The position numbers and the translations under genes were made by a program. Below are positions 17,822 through 26,028 of a stretch of 64,000 nucleotides of DNA, in pieces (within the stretch, counting starts at the first letter, position 1; each line of letters begins with the position of its first letter). The notes beneath the pieces were generated by a model. It did no database searches. It was not told the DNA's origin and saw nothing but the letters and a program-made list of their open reading frames with translations. Origin of the DNA: Arsukibacterium tuosuense (lineage in GTDB: Bacteria; Pseudomonadota; Gammaproteobacteria; Enterobacterales; Alteromonadaceae); contig NZ_OBEB01000008.1 in NCBI RefSeq assembly GCF_900215315.1, positions 166,611 through 230,610 on the forward strand, given 5' to 3'.

Positions 17822-18685
17822 ATGAGCTATCAGGTAAAGGCATTTTTAGATAACGACAGTGAAACCTTCAGTTATGTGGTTACCGATAACGCTACCAGCA
17901 AAGCGGTGATCATTGATCCGGTGCTGGACTTTGACTACAAAGCCGGCCGCACCAGTACTGACAGTGCAGAGCAAATACTGGCGTATGTTAAGCAGCACAA
18001 TTTGCAGGTGGAATGGCTGCTGGAAACCCACGCCCATGCTGATCATTTATCAGCGGCGCCGTTTTTACGCAGTAAGCTGGGGGCAAAGGTGGCTATTGGT
18101 GCTGAAATTACCCAGGTACAGACCATTTTTAAAGACGTGTTTAACCTGGAAAAAGAATTTCTGCCCAATGGCTCGCAGTTCGACCATTTGTTTGCCGATG
18201 GCGACACCCTGCAGGTAGGCGAAATGACTATCCGGGCGCTGCACCTGCCGGGCCATACCCCGGCCGATCTGGCTTACATTATTAACGAGCAGGCTGCCTT
18301 TGTGGGCGACACCCTGTTTATGCCGGATGTTGGCACCGCCCGCTGTGATTTCCCCGGTGGCAGTGCCGAAACGTTATTCGACTCTATTCAGAAACTGCTG
18401 GCGCTGCCCGATAATACTGAAATGTATATCTGCCATGACTACCCACCAGAGGGACGACAGCATGAATACCTGACCAGTGTTGGCAAGCAAAAGCAGCATA
18501 ATATTCATGTTGGTGGCGGGGTCAGTAAAGCTGATTTTGTTAAGCGCCGCGAAGCACGTGACGCCACCCTGGCCATGCCACGGTTAATTTTGCCATCGGT
18601 ACAGGTGAATATCCGGGCTGGCCAGCTACCGCCAGCGGAAGACAATGGCGCGACCTACTTAAAAGTCCCGATCAACCTGTTGTAA
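17822..18685 (+). CDS. MBL-fold persulfide dioxygenase (ETHE1/Blh-like)
   Basis: A 287-residue metallo-beta-lactamase-fold protein. Metal-binding motif THAHADHLSA (HxHxDH), then HLPGHTPADLAY, FVGDTLFMPDVGTARCDFPGG and ICHDYPP supply the remaining ligands in the order of persulfide dioxygenases. The GTARCDFPGG stretch is typical of the ETHE1/Blh group. It oxidises glutathione or low-molecular persulfide to sulfite with oxygen, completing sulfide detoxification begun by SQR. The ATG follows GGGGAG by 8 bases. Its own promoter region with palindromes is 117 bases long and a terminator follows, so it can be transcribed alone. Blh in other bacteria is regulated by BigR. Confidence 0.88.
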   Translation: MSYQVKAFLDNDSETFSYVVTDNATSKAVIIDPVLDFDYKAGRTSTDSAEQILAYVKQHNLQVEWLLETHAHADHLSAAPFLRSKLGAKVAIGAEITQVQTIFKDVFNLEKEFLPNGSQFDHLFADGDTLQVGEMTIRALHLPGHTPADLAYIINEQAAFVGDTLFMPDVGTARCDFPGGSAETLFDSIQKLLALPDNTEMYICHDYPPEGRQHEYLTSVGKQKQHNIHVGGGVSKADFVKRREARDATLAMPRLILPSVQVNIRAGQLPPAEDNGATYLKVPINLL

Positions 18686-18726
18686 CGGTTAATCTGTCGC
18701 TGAAATTCCCCTGTTCTTCGCTAACA

Positions 18727-18758
18727 ACAGCCAGTATTTTACTGGCTGTGCTATTTTT
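18727..18758 (+). terminator. rho-independent terminator after the dioxygenase gene
   Basis: ACAGCCAGT and ACTGGCTGT form a perfect 9-bp stem with an ATTTT loop (18727-18749), followed by GCTATTTTTAT. It lies 42 bases after the stop. Confidence 0.85.
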
Positions 18759-18806
18759 ATTACCAGCAAACGTCAACACCCTGATAACCCCCAAGGAGTC
18801 TCTTCG

Positions 18807-20870
18807 ATGAGAACAGTGTATTTAATGCTGGTGCTGTGCCTGCTGCCAGGCATGCTATTGGCCAGTGAAAACAACAACGACGATACCCGCCTTAGCGTCG
18901 AGCGCTTATGGCAGATGCAGCGCATTGGCTCGCCTGTGGTGTCAGACGATGGCAACTATATCGTGGCACCGGTCACCCGTTACGATGTAAAAGAAGACAA
19001 GGCGCAAACCCGTTTATGGTTGTTCAGTGCCGATGGCAAACAGCAGCGGCCGTTAACTGCGGACGGCCTGCGGGCCAGTGAGCCGGTGTTTTCACCCGAT
19101 GGTAAAACCCTGGCCTTTATCAGCCAGCGCGATAAAGACGAAGCCGGTCAGATATACCTGCTGGCCATGGATAAGCCAGGTGAAGCGCAGCGCCTGAGCG
19201 AAGTCCCTACCGGGGTGTCTGGCCTGAAGTGGCGGGGCAAACATCTGTATTTTATCAGCCGGGTATGGCCTGATAAAAGCTGGGATGAGATGAGCGCCCA
19301 GCTGAAGGCCGATAAAGACAAAAAACTGTCGGCTATGCAGTGGAATGCGCTGCCATACTCGTCTTTCGACCGCTATCTGGATGAAAACCGCCAGGCGCAT
19401 CTGTTCCGGATTGCCGCTACTGCTTCTGCAACAAACAGTGGTGATATCCAACCGCTAACCCAGCCGCTGGGTCAGCAGCTGCCGCGCGCTAATCAAAGTG
19501 CCTCCAGCTATGACGTGGACAGCAAAGAGCAATACCTGGCATTTAATGCCAATGGCTGGGATAACCAGGTCGATGCCAAAATTGATATTTTCTTAAGCCA
19601 GCTGGGCAGCGCTAATCTGGAACAGCAAACCGTCGAAAACCTGACCAAAGACAATCAGGCGCCGGACAGTAACCCGCAATTCAGCCCCGACGGCAAAAGC
19701 CTGGCCTTTAGCCGCCAGCTGATCCATGGTTTTTATGCCGATACCGCCCGCTTAGTGATCTACGACATCGCAAAGCAAAGCAGCCGGGTCGTTACCAGTG
19801 ACTGGGATCGCTCAGTCAGTAGTTTTCGCTGGGCCAATGATGGCCGCGGTTTTTACGCCAGCATCGACGATGCGGCTACCCGCCGCTTGTACCATATCGA
19901 CGCCCGCAGTGGTAAGCCGCGTGCCATTACTAAAGCGACCAGTTTTGGCCAGCCGGTGCAGGCCGGCAACAGCCTGTTCGCCACCAACGACAGTTTTTTA
20001 TATCCGGCGCGGCTGGTAAAAGTAGACCCACGCAACGGCAATACCCGCCGGCTTGACAGTTTTAACGACGACATTCTGAGCCAGGTAGAGCTGGGAACCT
20101 TTGAGTCAGTAAATTATAAAGGTGCCGATGGCAAAGATATTCAGATGTGGGTGCATTACCCGCCGGGCTTCGATAGCAGCAAAAAATACCCGTTGTTAAT
20201 GCTTATTCATGGCGGGCCGCACAATGCCTTTACCGACAGCTTCAGCTATCGCTGGAACTCGCAAACCTTTGCCTCCTGGGGTTATGTCACCGCCTGGCCC
20301 AACTTTCACGGCTCCAGTGGCTTTGGCCAGGACTTTGCCGACGCCATTAATCCTGACTGGCGCACCAAGCCGCTGGCCGATATTCAGGCCGCGACTAACT
20401 GGTTTGAAAACCAGAGCTGGATTGACACCGAACGGATGGTCGCCGGTGGTGCCAGCTATGGCGGCTATCTAACCTCAATATTGCTGGGTACCGAGCATCC
20501 GTTTAAAGCGCTGTTAATTCATGCCGCGGTGTATAACATGTACTCGCAAATGGCCGCCGATTTTGCGGTGCATTCCACCCGCTTTGGCAGCTTCTGGGAC
20601 ACCCCGGAAATTTATAAAAGTATTTCGCCGCATTACGCTGCCGGCAACTTTACTACCCCAACCCTGGTCATTCATGGCCAGCAGGACTTACGGGTCCCGG
20701 TAGGGCAGGGCTTCGAGTTGTTCCGTACCCTGCAAAGCCGAGGCGTCGAGTCACGGATGATTTACTTCCCCGACGAAAACCACTGGATCTTAAAGCCGAA
20801 TAATTCTATTTACTGGTACCACGAAGTAAAAGACTGGTTCAACCGCTTTGCCGAGCCTGGGGCCAGATAA
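18807..20870 (+). CDS. S9 family serine peptidase (prolyl oligopeptidase family), exported
   Basis: A 687-residue peptidase. Residues 1-19 are a signal peptide (MRTVYLMLVLCLLPGMLLA). The middle carries WD40/TolB-like propeller blades with repeats such as FSPDGKTLAF and FSPDGKSLAF. The C-terminal alpha/beta hydrolase has GGASYGGYLTS with the nucleophile Ser, then an Asp in HGQQDLRVPV and His in DENHWILK, giving the catalytic triad. It most likely cleaves short peptides in the periplasm, like dipeptidyl peptidases and acylaminoacyl peptidases of the family. Start is set by AAGGAG 9 bases upstream of ATG 18807. It stands alone between two terminators. Confidence 0.92.
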   Translation: MRTVYLMLVLCLLPGMLLASENNNDDTRLSVERLWQMQRIGSPVVSDDGNYIVAPVTRYDVKEDKAQTRLWLFSADGKQQRPLTADGLRASEPVFSPDGKTLAFISQRDKDEAGQIYLLAMDKPGEAQRLSEVPTGVSGLKWRGKHLYFISRVWPDKSWDEMSAQLKADKDKKLSAMQWNALPYSSFDRYLDENRQAHLFRIAATASATNSGDIQPLTQPLGQQLPRANQSASSYDVDSKEQYLAFNANGWDNQVDAKIDIFLSQLGSANLEQQTVENLTKDNQAPDSNPQFSPDGKSLAFSRQLIHGFYADTARLVIYDIAKQSSRVVTSDWDRSVSSFRWANDGRGFYASIDDAATRRLYHIDARSGKPRAITKATSFGQPVQAGNSLFATNDSFLYPARLVKVDPRNGNTRRLDSFNDDILSQVELGTFESVNYKGADGKDIQMWVHYPPGFDSSKKYPLLMLIHGGPHNAFTDSFSYRWNSQTFASWGYVTAWPNFHGSSGFGQDFADAINPDWRTKPLADIQAATNWFENQSWIDTERMVAGGASYGGYLTSILLGTEHPFKALLIHAAVYNMYSQMAADFAVHSTRFGSFWDTPEIYKSISPHYAAGNFTTPTLVIHGQQDLRVPVGQGFELFRTLQSRGVESRMIYFPDENHWILKPNNSIYWYHEVKDWFNRFAEPGAR

Positions 20871-20892
20871 GCCTGCTGCACATTCTCTGAAC

Positions 20893-20923
20893 AAGGCGTG
20901 GTGTCTGGCACCGCGCCTTTTTT
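20893..20923 (+). terminator. rho-independent terminator after the S9 peptidase
   Basis: AGGCGTGGTG pairs with CACCGCGCCT (one G-T pair) around TCTGG, followed by TTTTTTAT. It is 24 bases after the stop codon. Confidence 0.85.
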
Positions 20924-21033
20924 ATGCGGCGGATAAGCTGATCTGTCGCAAAGCGGCAGCAGATAATCGGTAAAGTGCTTGGCACAGCGGCCGTTGGCGG
21001 CTAGATTAACTAAAAGCCTTTTGAGACAGCAGT

Positions 21034-22635
21034 ATGACAGCGTCAGGCAAAGCAGACACCAGTAAAGCAGACACTAGCAAAGCAGATAGCAGTAAAAGCA
21101 TGCAGCTTACGGTAAAGCGGGTGGGGATCGACACCTACCGCGAAAATGTCGCTTATCTGCACCGCGAATGCGAAATATACCGGGCTGAAGGTTTTCAGGC
21201 GCTGGCAAAAATAGAAGTGCAGGCCAGGGGCAAGAAAATCCTGGCCAGCCTGAATGTGGTAGACGACACCAATATTGTTGGTTGTCAGCAGCTGGGGTTA
21301 TCGGAAGAAGCCTTTGCTATTTTAGCGGTGCCCGATGGCGAAGCGGTCACAGTATCGCCGGCTGAACCGGCCCGCTCTATTCCGGCGCTGCACCGTAAAA
21401 TCGCCGGTGAGCGGCTCAGCGCCGACGATTTTAGCCGTATTGTCCGCGATATTGCCGGCCACCGTTATTCAAAAATTGAGCTGACCGCCTTTGTGGTGGC
21501 CTGTAATCAGGGTGAGCTCGACCGCGAAGAAGTATTCTTTTTAAGCGACGCCATGAGCAAAGTGGGCCGCAAACTCGACTGGCACGAACACCCGGTAGTC
21601 GATAAGCATTGCATTGGCGGCATTCCCGGTAACCGCACCTCTATGCTGGTGGTGCCTATTGTGGCGGCGCACGGCATGCTCTGCCCGAAAACCTCATCGC
21701 GGGCTATTACCTCACCGGCCGGCACTGCCGACACCATGGAATTGCTGGCCCGGGTGGAAATGCCCTTTGAGTTACTGACCGAGATCGTCCACCGTCATCG
21801 CGGTTGTTTAGCCTGGGGCGGTAGCAGCGATTTATCGCCGGCCGATGATGTGTTGATCTCAGTTGAACGGCCGCTGTCTATCGATTCACCGGGGCAAATG
21901 GTGGCCTCAATTCTGTCGAAAAAAGTCGCGGCCGGTTCCAGCCATTTAGTGCTGGATATTCCGATTGGCCCCACCGCCAAGGTGCGCTCGATGCCGGAGG
22001 CACAGCGGCTGCGAAAACTGTTTGAATTTGTCGCCAAACGCATGGGCATTACCATCGACGTCGTGGTAACCGACGGCCGCCAGCCGATTGGTAACGGCAT
22101 AGGGCCGGCGCTGGAAGCGCGCGACGTGATGCAGGTGCTGCAAAACCATGCCAATGCGCCAATGGACTTGCGCCAGAAGGCGCTGCGTTTAGCCGGGCGC
22201 ATGCTGGAATTTGCACCTGACGTGCGCGGTGGTGATGGTTTTGGTATTGCCCGCGATATTCTCGACTCAGGCAGGGCACTGGCAAAAATGCAGGATATTA
22301 TTGCCGCCCAGGGTAAAAAAGAGTTCGATCCCGAGCAGCCGCCGTTGTCGGCACTCAGTTTCGAGATTAAAGCGCCGGTCAGTGGTACCGTGGTAGCCAT
22401 AGATAACTTGCAAATCGCCCGGATTGCCCGCTCGGCGGGTGCGCCGCGGGCCAAAGGCTCGGGGGTAGACTTGTTGGCCAAGCTGGGTACCCAGGTCAGC
22501 CAGGGCCAATTGCTGTACCGGGTGTACGCTGCCTACCCCACTGAACTGGCGTTTGCCCGTCAGGCCTGCGAGCGCAGCATAGGTTATATTATTGGCCCGG
22601 CTGAAGCATTACAGCCCTTATTTGTTGAGTATTAA
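21034..22635 (+). CDS. Thymidine phosphorylase family protein (AMP phosphorylase-like)
   Basis: A 533-residue nucleoside or nucleotide phosphorylase. It has the N-terminal extension seen in archaeal AMP phosphorylases and their bacterial relatives (residues about 25-105), then the glycosyltransferase family 3 helical and alpha/beta domains with [20 protein letters not shown] and [22 protein letters not shown], and a C-terminal lipoyl-like PYNP domain. It would cleave a nucleoside or NMP with phosphate. The first residues contain three copies of TSKAD/S encoded by an imperfect 15-bp repeat, outside the conserved core; ATG 21100 (MQLTVKRV) is an alternative start. It is 3 bases before a PRPP-synthetase-like gene, so they form an operon joining base removal to phosphoribosyl chemistry. 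Confidence 0.88.
   Translation: MTASGKADTSKADTSKADSSKSMQLTVKRVGIDTYRENVAYLHRECEIYRAEGFQALAKIEVQARGKKILASLNVVDDTNIVGCQQLGLSEEAFAILAVPDGEAVTVSPAEPARSIPALHRKIAGERLSADDFSRIVRDIAGHRYSKIELTAFVVACNQGELDREEVFFLSDAMSKVGRKLDWHEHPVVDKHCIGGIPGNRTSMLVVPIVAAHGMLCPKTSSRAITSPAGTADTMELLARVEMPFELLTEIVHRHRGCLAWGGSSDLSPADDVLISVERPLSIDSPGQMVASILSKKVAAGSSHLVLDIPIGPTAKVRSMPEAQRLRKLFEFVAKRMGITIDVVVTDGRQPIGNGIGPALEARDVMQVLQNHANAPMDLRQKALRLAGRMLEFAPDVRGGDGFGIARDILDSGRALAKMQDIIAAQGKKEFDPEQPPLSALSFEIKAPVSGTVVAIDNLQIARIARSAGAPRAKGSGVDLLAKLGTQVSQGQLLYRVYAAYPTELAFARQACERSIGYIIGPAEALQPLFVEY
21051..21095 (+). repeat. 15-bp imperfect tandem repeat in the 5' end of the phosphorylase gene
   Basis: The unit AGYAAAGCAGAYASY occurs three times in a row and a fourth, partial copy follows. 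It encodes [13 protein letters not shown]. Length is a multiple of three, so copy-number changes keep the frame. Confidence 0.75.
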
Positions 22636-22638
22636 CAG

Positions 22639-23529
22639 ATGTCGATATTACTGATTTGCAGCCAGGACGAGCAAGCCGCGGCACAGCGCCTGGCCGATGC
22701 GGCCGGCTTGCCGCTGGCACTTTATCAGCAGCACCGCTTTCCGGATCAGGAGCTGAAGCTAACCCTGCCATTTGCCGGGGCAGTACCAGAGCAACTGGTA
22801 CTGTACCGCAGCCTCAATAATCCCAACGATAAACTGGTTGAACTGTTGCTGCTTGCCCGCCATGCCCGCACGGTTGGGGTAAAACGGTTATGGCTGGTGG
22901 CGCCGTATCTGGCGTATATGCGCCAGGATATCGCGTTTAATGCCGGCGAAATTGTCAGCCAGCAGATCATTGGTCAGTTTTTAGCAGAGTTATTCGATGG
23001 TGTGATCACCGTCGACCCGCATCTGCACCGGATCGATAGCTTAAGCCAGGCCATCCCACAGGGTGAGGCAATAGCACTAAGCGGCGCCCCCCGGCTGGCC
23101 GAGCTGATTAGCCGCGAGCGCAGCAAACCGCTGCTGATAGGGCCCGATGCGGAATCAGAGCAATGGGTAGCGCTGGCAGCGGCACAAATTGGATGTGATT
23201 ACGGTGTTTGCACTAAACAACGCTTTGGTGATACCGAGGTGCAAATTCAACTGCCGTCAATAAGCGTTAATGGCCGGCAAGTGGTGCTGATGGACGATGT
23301 AGCCAGCTCGGGCCGTACGCTGGCCGGTGCCTGTAGTTTGCTGTTGCAGGCCGGGGCCGCCTCGGTCGATGTGGCGCTAACTCACGCTCTGTTTGCCGGT
23401 GATGCCTTAAGTGTGATTAAAGCCGCCGGGGTAGGCGAAGTATGGAGCACCGATTGCATTGCTCACTCCAGCAATGCCATTAGCATGGCACCCTTACTGG
23501 CCCGGGCCCTAAAGCCACTGCTGGTTTAG
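22639..23529 (+). CDS. Ribose-phosphate pyrophosphokinase family protein
   Basis: A 296-residue PRPP-synthetase-like protein. It has the two-domain phosphoribosyltransferase-type fold with YRSLNNPNDKLVELLLLARHAR and VAPYLAYMRQD in the N-terminal half, and the PRPP-binding loop VVLMDDVASSGRTLAGA in the C-terminal half. The flexible KRR catalytic loop of classical Prs is not obvious, which suggests a divergent group rather than the housekeeping enzyme. It follows the phosphorylase gene by 3 bases. A role in recycling ribose phosphate from nucleotide breakdown is inferred from this pairing. Confidence 0.85.
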   Translation: MSILLICSQDEQAAAQRLADAAGLPLALYQQHRFPDQELKLTLPFAGAVPEQLVLYRSLNNPNDKLVELLLLARHARTVGVKRLWLVAPYLAYMRQDIAFNAGEIVSQQIIGQFLAELFDGVITVDPHLHRIDSLSQAIPQGEAIALSGAPRLAELISRERSKPLLIGPDAESEQWVALAAAQIGCDYGVCTKQRFGDTEVQIQLPSISVNGRQVVLMDDVASSGRTLAGACSLLLQAGAASVDVALTHALFAGDALSVIKAAGVGEVWSTDCIAHSSNAISMAPLLARALKPLLV

Positions 23530-23582
23530 GTGTCACTAACCAACCGTTAAGCCAGGCTGCGCACCAGGTTGCCGCTATGGTT

Positions 23583-24440
23583 TTAGTTGTGGTGCCGCGG
23601 CCAGCGGATTTGCTGAATGTCGGCGACAAAAAAAGCAAAATAGTCAGCGGTACCAAAGTGATTACCGGCTTCAACATGAGTCGGTAGCCGGAAACCCGCA
23701 AAGTCGCGAAAGCCGGATAAATAGCCACCAAAAGGCTGCAGCGTATAGCGTCGCTGCGGGTTGGCATTACTCCAGCGCATAAAGCTGACGTGCAGTGGCT
23801 GGCCATTGTCGGCTACCGTTAAGTCTACCGATTGCTCCAGCCCCAGATACTTTACTGTCAGGCGGGCACTGTTTTCACTCAGGTGGCTCCATGTAATACC
23901 CGTGCCGGACAAAACGGCGGCCGGGGTCCAGAACAGCGACTCTGCGACATAGCGGCCAAAAGCAGAACGGCGCTGATCCGGGCTGGCACCCTGGCGCGCC
24001 ACCGGCAGCAACTCGTACAGCCAGAACCGGGTCCAGCTGGCGCTGTCTGAACCTGATATTCTAAGCAGGCTGCGTCTGGCCTGCATTTGCCAGATAAAGC
24101 CGTCTGGCGGCGCCAGTATTTGTCTGGCCTGCATGTTCAGGTAGTCTGGCCGCCTGCTGTTGCCCATCCCAAACCGGCCGGTCATGCCAATGTCGGCTAC
24201 CGTATAAAGCGGGGTGCCCGGCGCTATGCTGAACAGGAAAAAACGCTTGGCGGCGTCGGGCAAGCCGTGCAGCAATAACGGGTCAAACTGGTCGGGCTGC
24301 TGCGGTTGCTGTGCTATCAGCCTTTGCACCATTTGTTTATCTGTCTGGTAATCAAGTAACCGCAGGCAAAGCAAACCGGCAATCAGTAGTATTAAAACCA
24401 CTGCGGTAATACTGATAATAAGAGCAATGATGTCTGTCAT
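23583..24440 (-). CDS. DUF6544-like membrane-anchored protein
   Basis: About 285 residues. ATG 24440 is preferred because MTDIIALIISITAVVLILLIAGLLCL starts right at a single N-terminal membrane helix; an earlier ATG at 24455 exists. The rest is soluble with motifs LPDAAKRFFLFSIAPGTPLY, MNMQARQILAPPDGFIWQM-type segments and MRWSNANPQRRYTLQPFGGYL, which match the DUF6544 (formerly DUF6920) group from memory. Function unknown. It is convergent with the PRPP-synthetase-like gene. Confidence 0.6.
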   Translation of the reverse strand: MTDIIALIISITAVVLILLIAGLLCLRLLDYQTDKQMVQRLIAQQPQQPDQFDPLLLHGLPDAAKRFFLFSIAPGTPLYTVADIGMTGRFGMGNSRRPDYLNMQARQILAPPDGFIWQMQARRSLLRISGSDSASWTRFWLYELLPVARQGASPDQRRSAFGRYVAESLFWTPAAVLSGTGITWSHLSENSARLTVKYLGLEQSVDLTVADNGQPLHVSFMRWSNANPQRRYTLQPFGGYLSGFRDFAGFRLPTHVEAGNHFGTADYFAFFVADIQQIRWPRHHN

Positions 24441-24470
24441 AGCAGCGTGTTCCAACCCACTAAAAAAGGC

Positions 24471-24890
24471 TTAATCAACCGCTAACTTCTGCTGGTTGTC
24501 AGTATTAAAACCATGCGTTTCCAGCCAGTCGAAAGCCTGTTGTGGCTGCTTAAATTTTTGCAATTCAAAGCGGCTGTTTACATCCTGCACCATCTTATCA
24601 AGCTGAAACTCTTTAACCGTGCTGGGCCAGTAAACATGGGCGGAATAACGCAAGCCACGCGCAATCTTCCATCGAACCAGGTCTTTAATAACAGGTTCAA
24701 TGCCAGGCACCCCTAAGTGCCAGTTATCTAACAGCATAACACTAGCCCAGTCATCACCCAGCAATGGGGTAACAACCGCTTTAAACTCCTGGGCAAAATC
24801 TTCTGCATCCTGTTGGCTCCAGCTGCCTTTTACCATGGCGATTAATACGTTGTTGTCGAGCCAGATTTTAAACTTAGGGTTATATCTCAT
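24471..24890 (-). CDS. Conserved hypothetical protein, 139 residues (paralogue A)
   Basis: A small soluble protein with SpoIIAA/STAS-like strand-helix alternation: FKIWLDNNVLIAMVKGSWSQQDAEDFAQEFKAVV, then WASVMLLDNWHLGVPGIEPVIKDLVRWKIARGLRYSAHVY and a C-terminal FDWLETHGF. It is clearly homologous along its length to the protein at 25525-25944: both share LDNWxLGxPxIEPVxKDLVxW, GLRYxAxVY and the WL..GFN end. No catalytic motif is seen. The STAS-like fold is an inference from pattern only. Confidence 0.7.
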   Translation of the reverse strand: MRYNPKFKIWLDNNVLIAMVKGSWSQQDAEDFAQEFKAVVTPLLGDDWASVMLLDNWHLGVPGIEPVIKDLVRWKIARGLRYSAHVYWPSTVKEFQLDKMVQDVNSRFELQKFKQPQQAFDWLETHGFNTDNQQKLAVD

Positions 24891-24974
24891 CGCAACTGCC
24901 TTTTATGTTCAAGCCAGTTACAGCGTAGCAGACCAGAGTTAACCCGGCGCAGTTTTGGCTGGTTTTAACCCGGT

Positions 24975-25412
24975 TTACCCCAAACTATGCACCACGGCAC
25001 TGGTATGGCTTAAGTTATCGTGCAGCGGGCAGCGCTGGCATACCTCGCCCAGAAACTGCAGCTTCTGCTCGTCGGTTAAGTCGGCATCAATTACCGCGCT
25101 AATCCGTATTTCGGTAAACCCTACCCGGTCTTCGCTGGCTTTGCCCAGCAAACCGGCCGGGTTGTAATCGCCTTCAACCTTTACCTGCATGCCACGTAAA
25201 TCAATTTTTTGCTGAAAAGCGGCGATCCGGCCGATGGTGCCAATACAACCAGCAATCGCAAACAACAGCATTTGCAGTGGGGTAGGCCCGGTGCCTGTGC
25301 CTTTGGCTGCGACGGGTTGGTCAATCATTACTGTATGGCCATCAATCTCGCCACTAATGGCAAAGCCTTCCGCCATACTGGCATTTACCGACACTGTTTT
25401 TAAATTGCTCAT
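24975..25412 (-). CDS. OsmC family protein
   Basis: A 145-residue peroxiredoxin-like protein of the OsmC/Ohr superfamily. Two conserved cysteines are in FAIAGCIGTIGRIAA and EVCQRCPLHDNLS, consistent with the thiol pair that reduces organic peroxides or, in some members, reacts with persulfides. TGTGPTPLQMLLFAIAGC is the typical helix before the first cysteine. It lies between two paralogous 139-residue genes on the same strand. The ATG at 25412 is preceded by a weak purine stretch. Confidence 0.85.
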   Translation of the reverse strand: MSNLKTVSVNASMAEGFAISGEIDGHTVMIDQPVAAKGTGTGPTPLQMLLFAIAGCIGTIGRIAAFQQKIDLRGMQVKVEGDYNPAGLLGKASEDRVGFTEIRISAVIDADLTDEQKLQFLGEVCQRCPLHDNLSHTSAVVHSLG

Positions 25413-25524
25413 TACCGTTGGCCTCTATTGAATTAGGTTAAACTAATTTAAGGTGGCAGCTTAACGGTTTTACGCGTTGCAATGGCTGCGCTGGATCAAT
25501 ATTTTTATGGATTACGCGATGTGA

Positions 25525-25944
25525 CTAACCGGCGCGGCTCAGGTCCTGACACTGGCTGTTGAAACCCAGACTTGCCAGCCAGGCAAAGGCGTCCTGCTGG
25601 TTGGGATACACCCGCTTTTCAAACCCGCTGGTGCTGTCAATTATCATCCGGTTCAGCTGATACTGCTTTATCATACTCGGGCAATACACCTGAGCGGTGT
25701 AACGCAGGCCGTGGCGCAAACACCAGTTTACTAAGTCTTTTACCACGGGTTCAATGTCTGGCGCGCCCAGTTGCCAGTTATCTAAATAGACAATATGGGC
25801 CCAGTTCTCGCCTGCCAGCGGCATGGCCAGGGCTTTAAACTGGCTGGCATAGTCTTCAGCAGTAAACCGGTTCCAGCTGCCATTAGCTTTCGCCAGAATA
25901 ATGTTGCCGTCACGCCATAAGGTAAATTTAGAGTAGGGGGCCAT
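25525..25944 (-). CDS. Conserved hypothetical protein, 139 residues (paralogue B)
   Basis: Same length and layout as the protein at 24471-24890: FTLWRDGNIILAKANGSWNRFTAEDYASQFKAL, WAHIVYLDNWQLGAPDIEPVVKDLVNW, LRYTAQVYCPSMIKQYQL and the ending AFAWLASLGFN. The two look like an old tandem duplication now separated by the OsmC gene. No membrane segment, no recognised catalytic residues. A STAS-like fold is possible. Confidence 0.7.
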   Translation of the reverse strand: MAPYSKFTLWRDGNIILAKANGSWNRFTAEDYASQFKALAMPLAGENWAHIVYLDNWQLGAPDIEPVVKDLVNWCLRHGLRYTAQVYCPSMIKQYQLNRMIIDSTSGFEKRVYPNQQDAFAWLASLGFNSQCQDLSRAG

Positions 25945-26028
25945 ACGCGGTTGCCGCTATATAACAGGAGACTTAACTATAGCAGCAGTCAGCAACGTCA
26001 GCTTGATCCAGCGCAGGAATTACCAAGG

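Noticed and set aside
21795..22481. 228-codon open frame on the minus strand inside the phosphorylase gene
   Set aside because: It is antisense to a strongly conserved enzyme, has no ribosome site and reads as low-complexity Ser/Arg/Pro-rich sequence.
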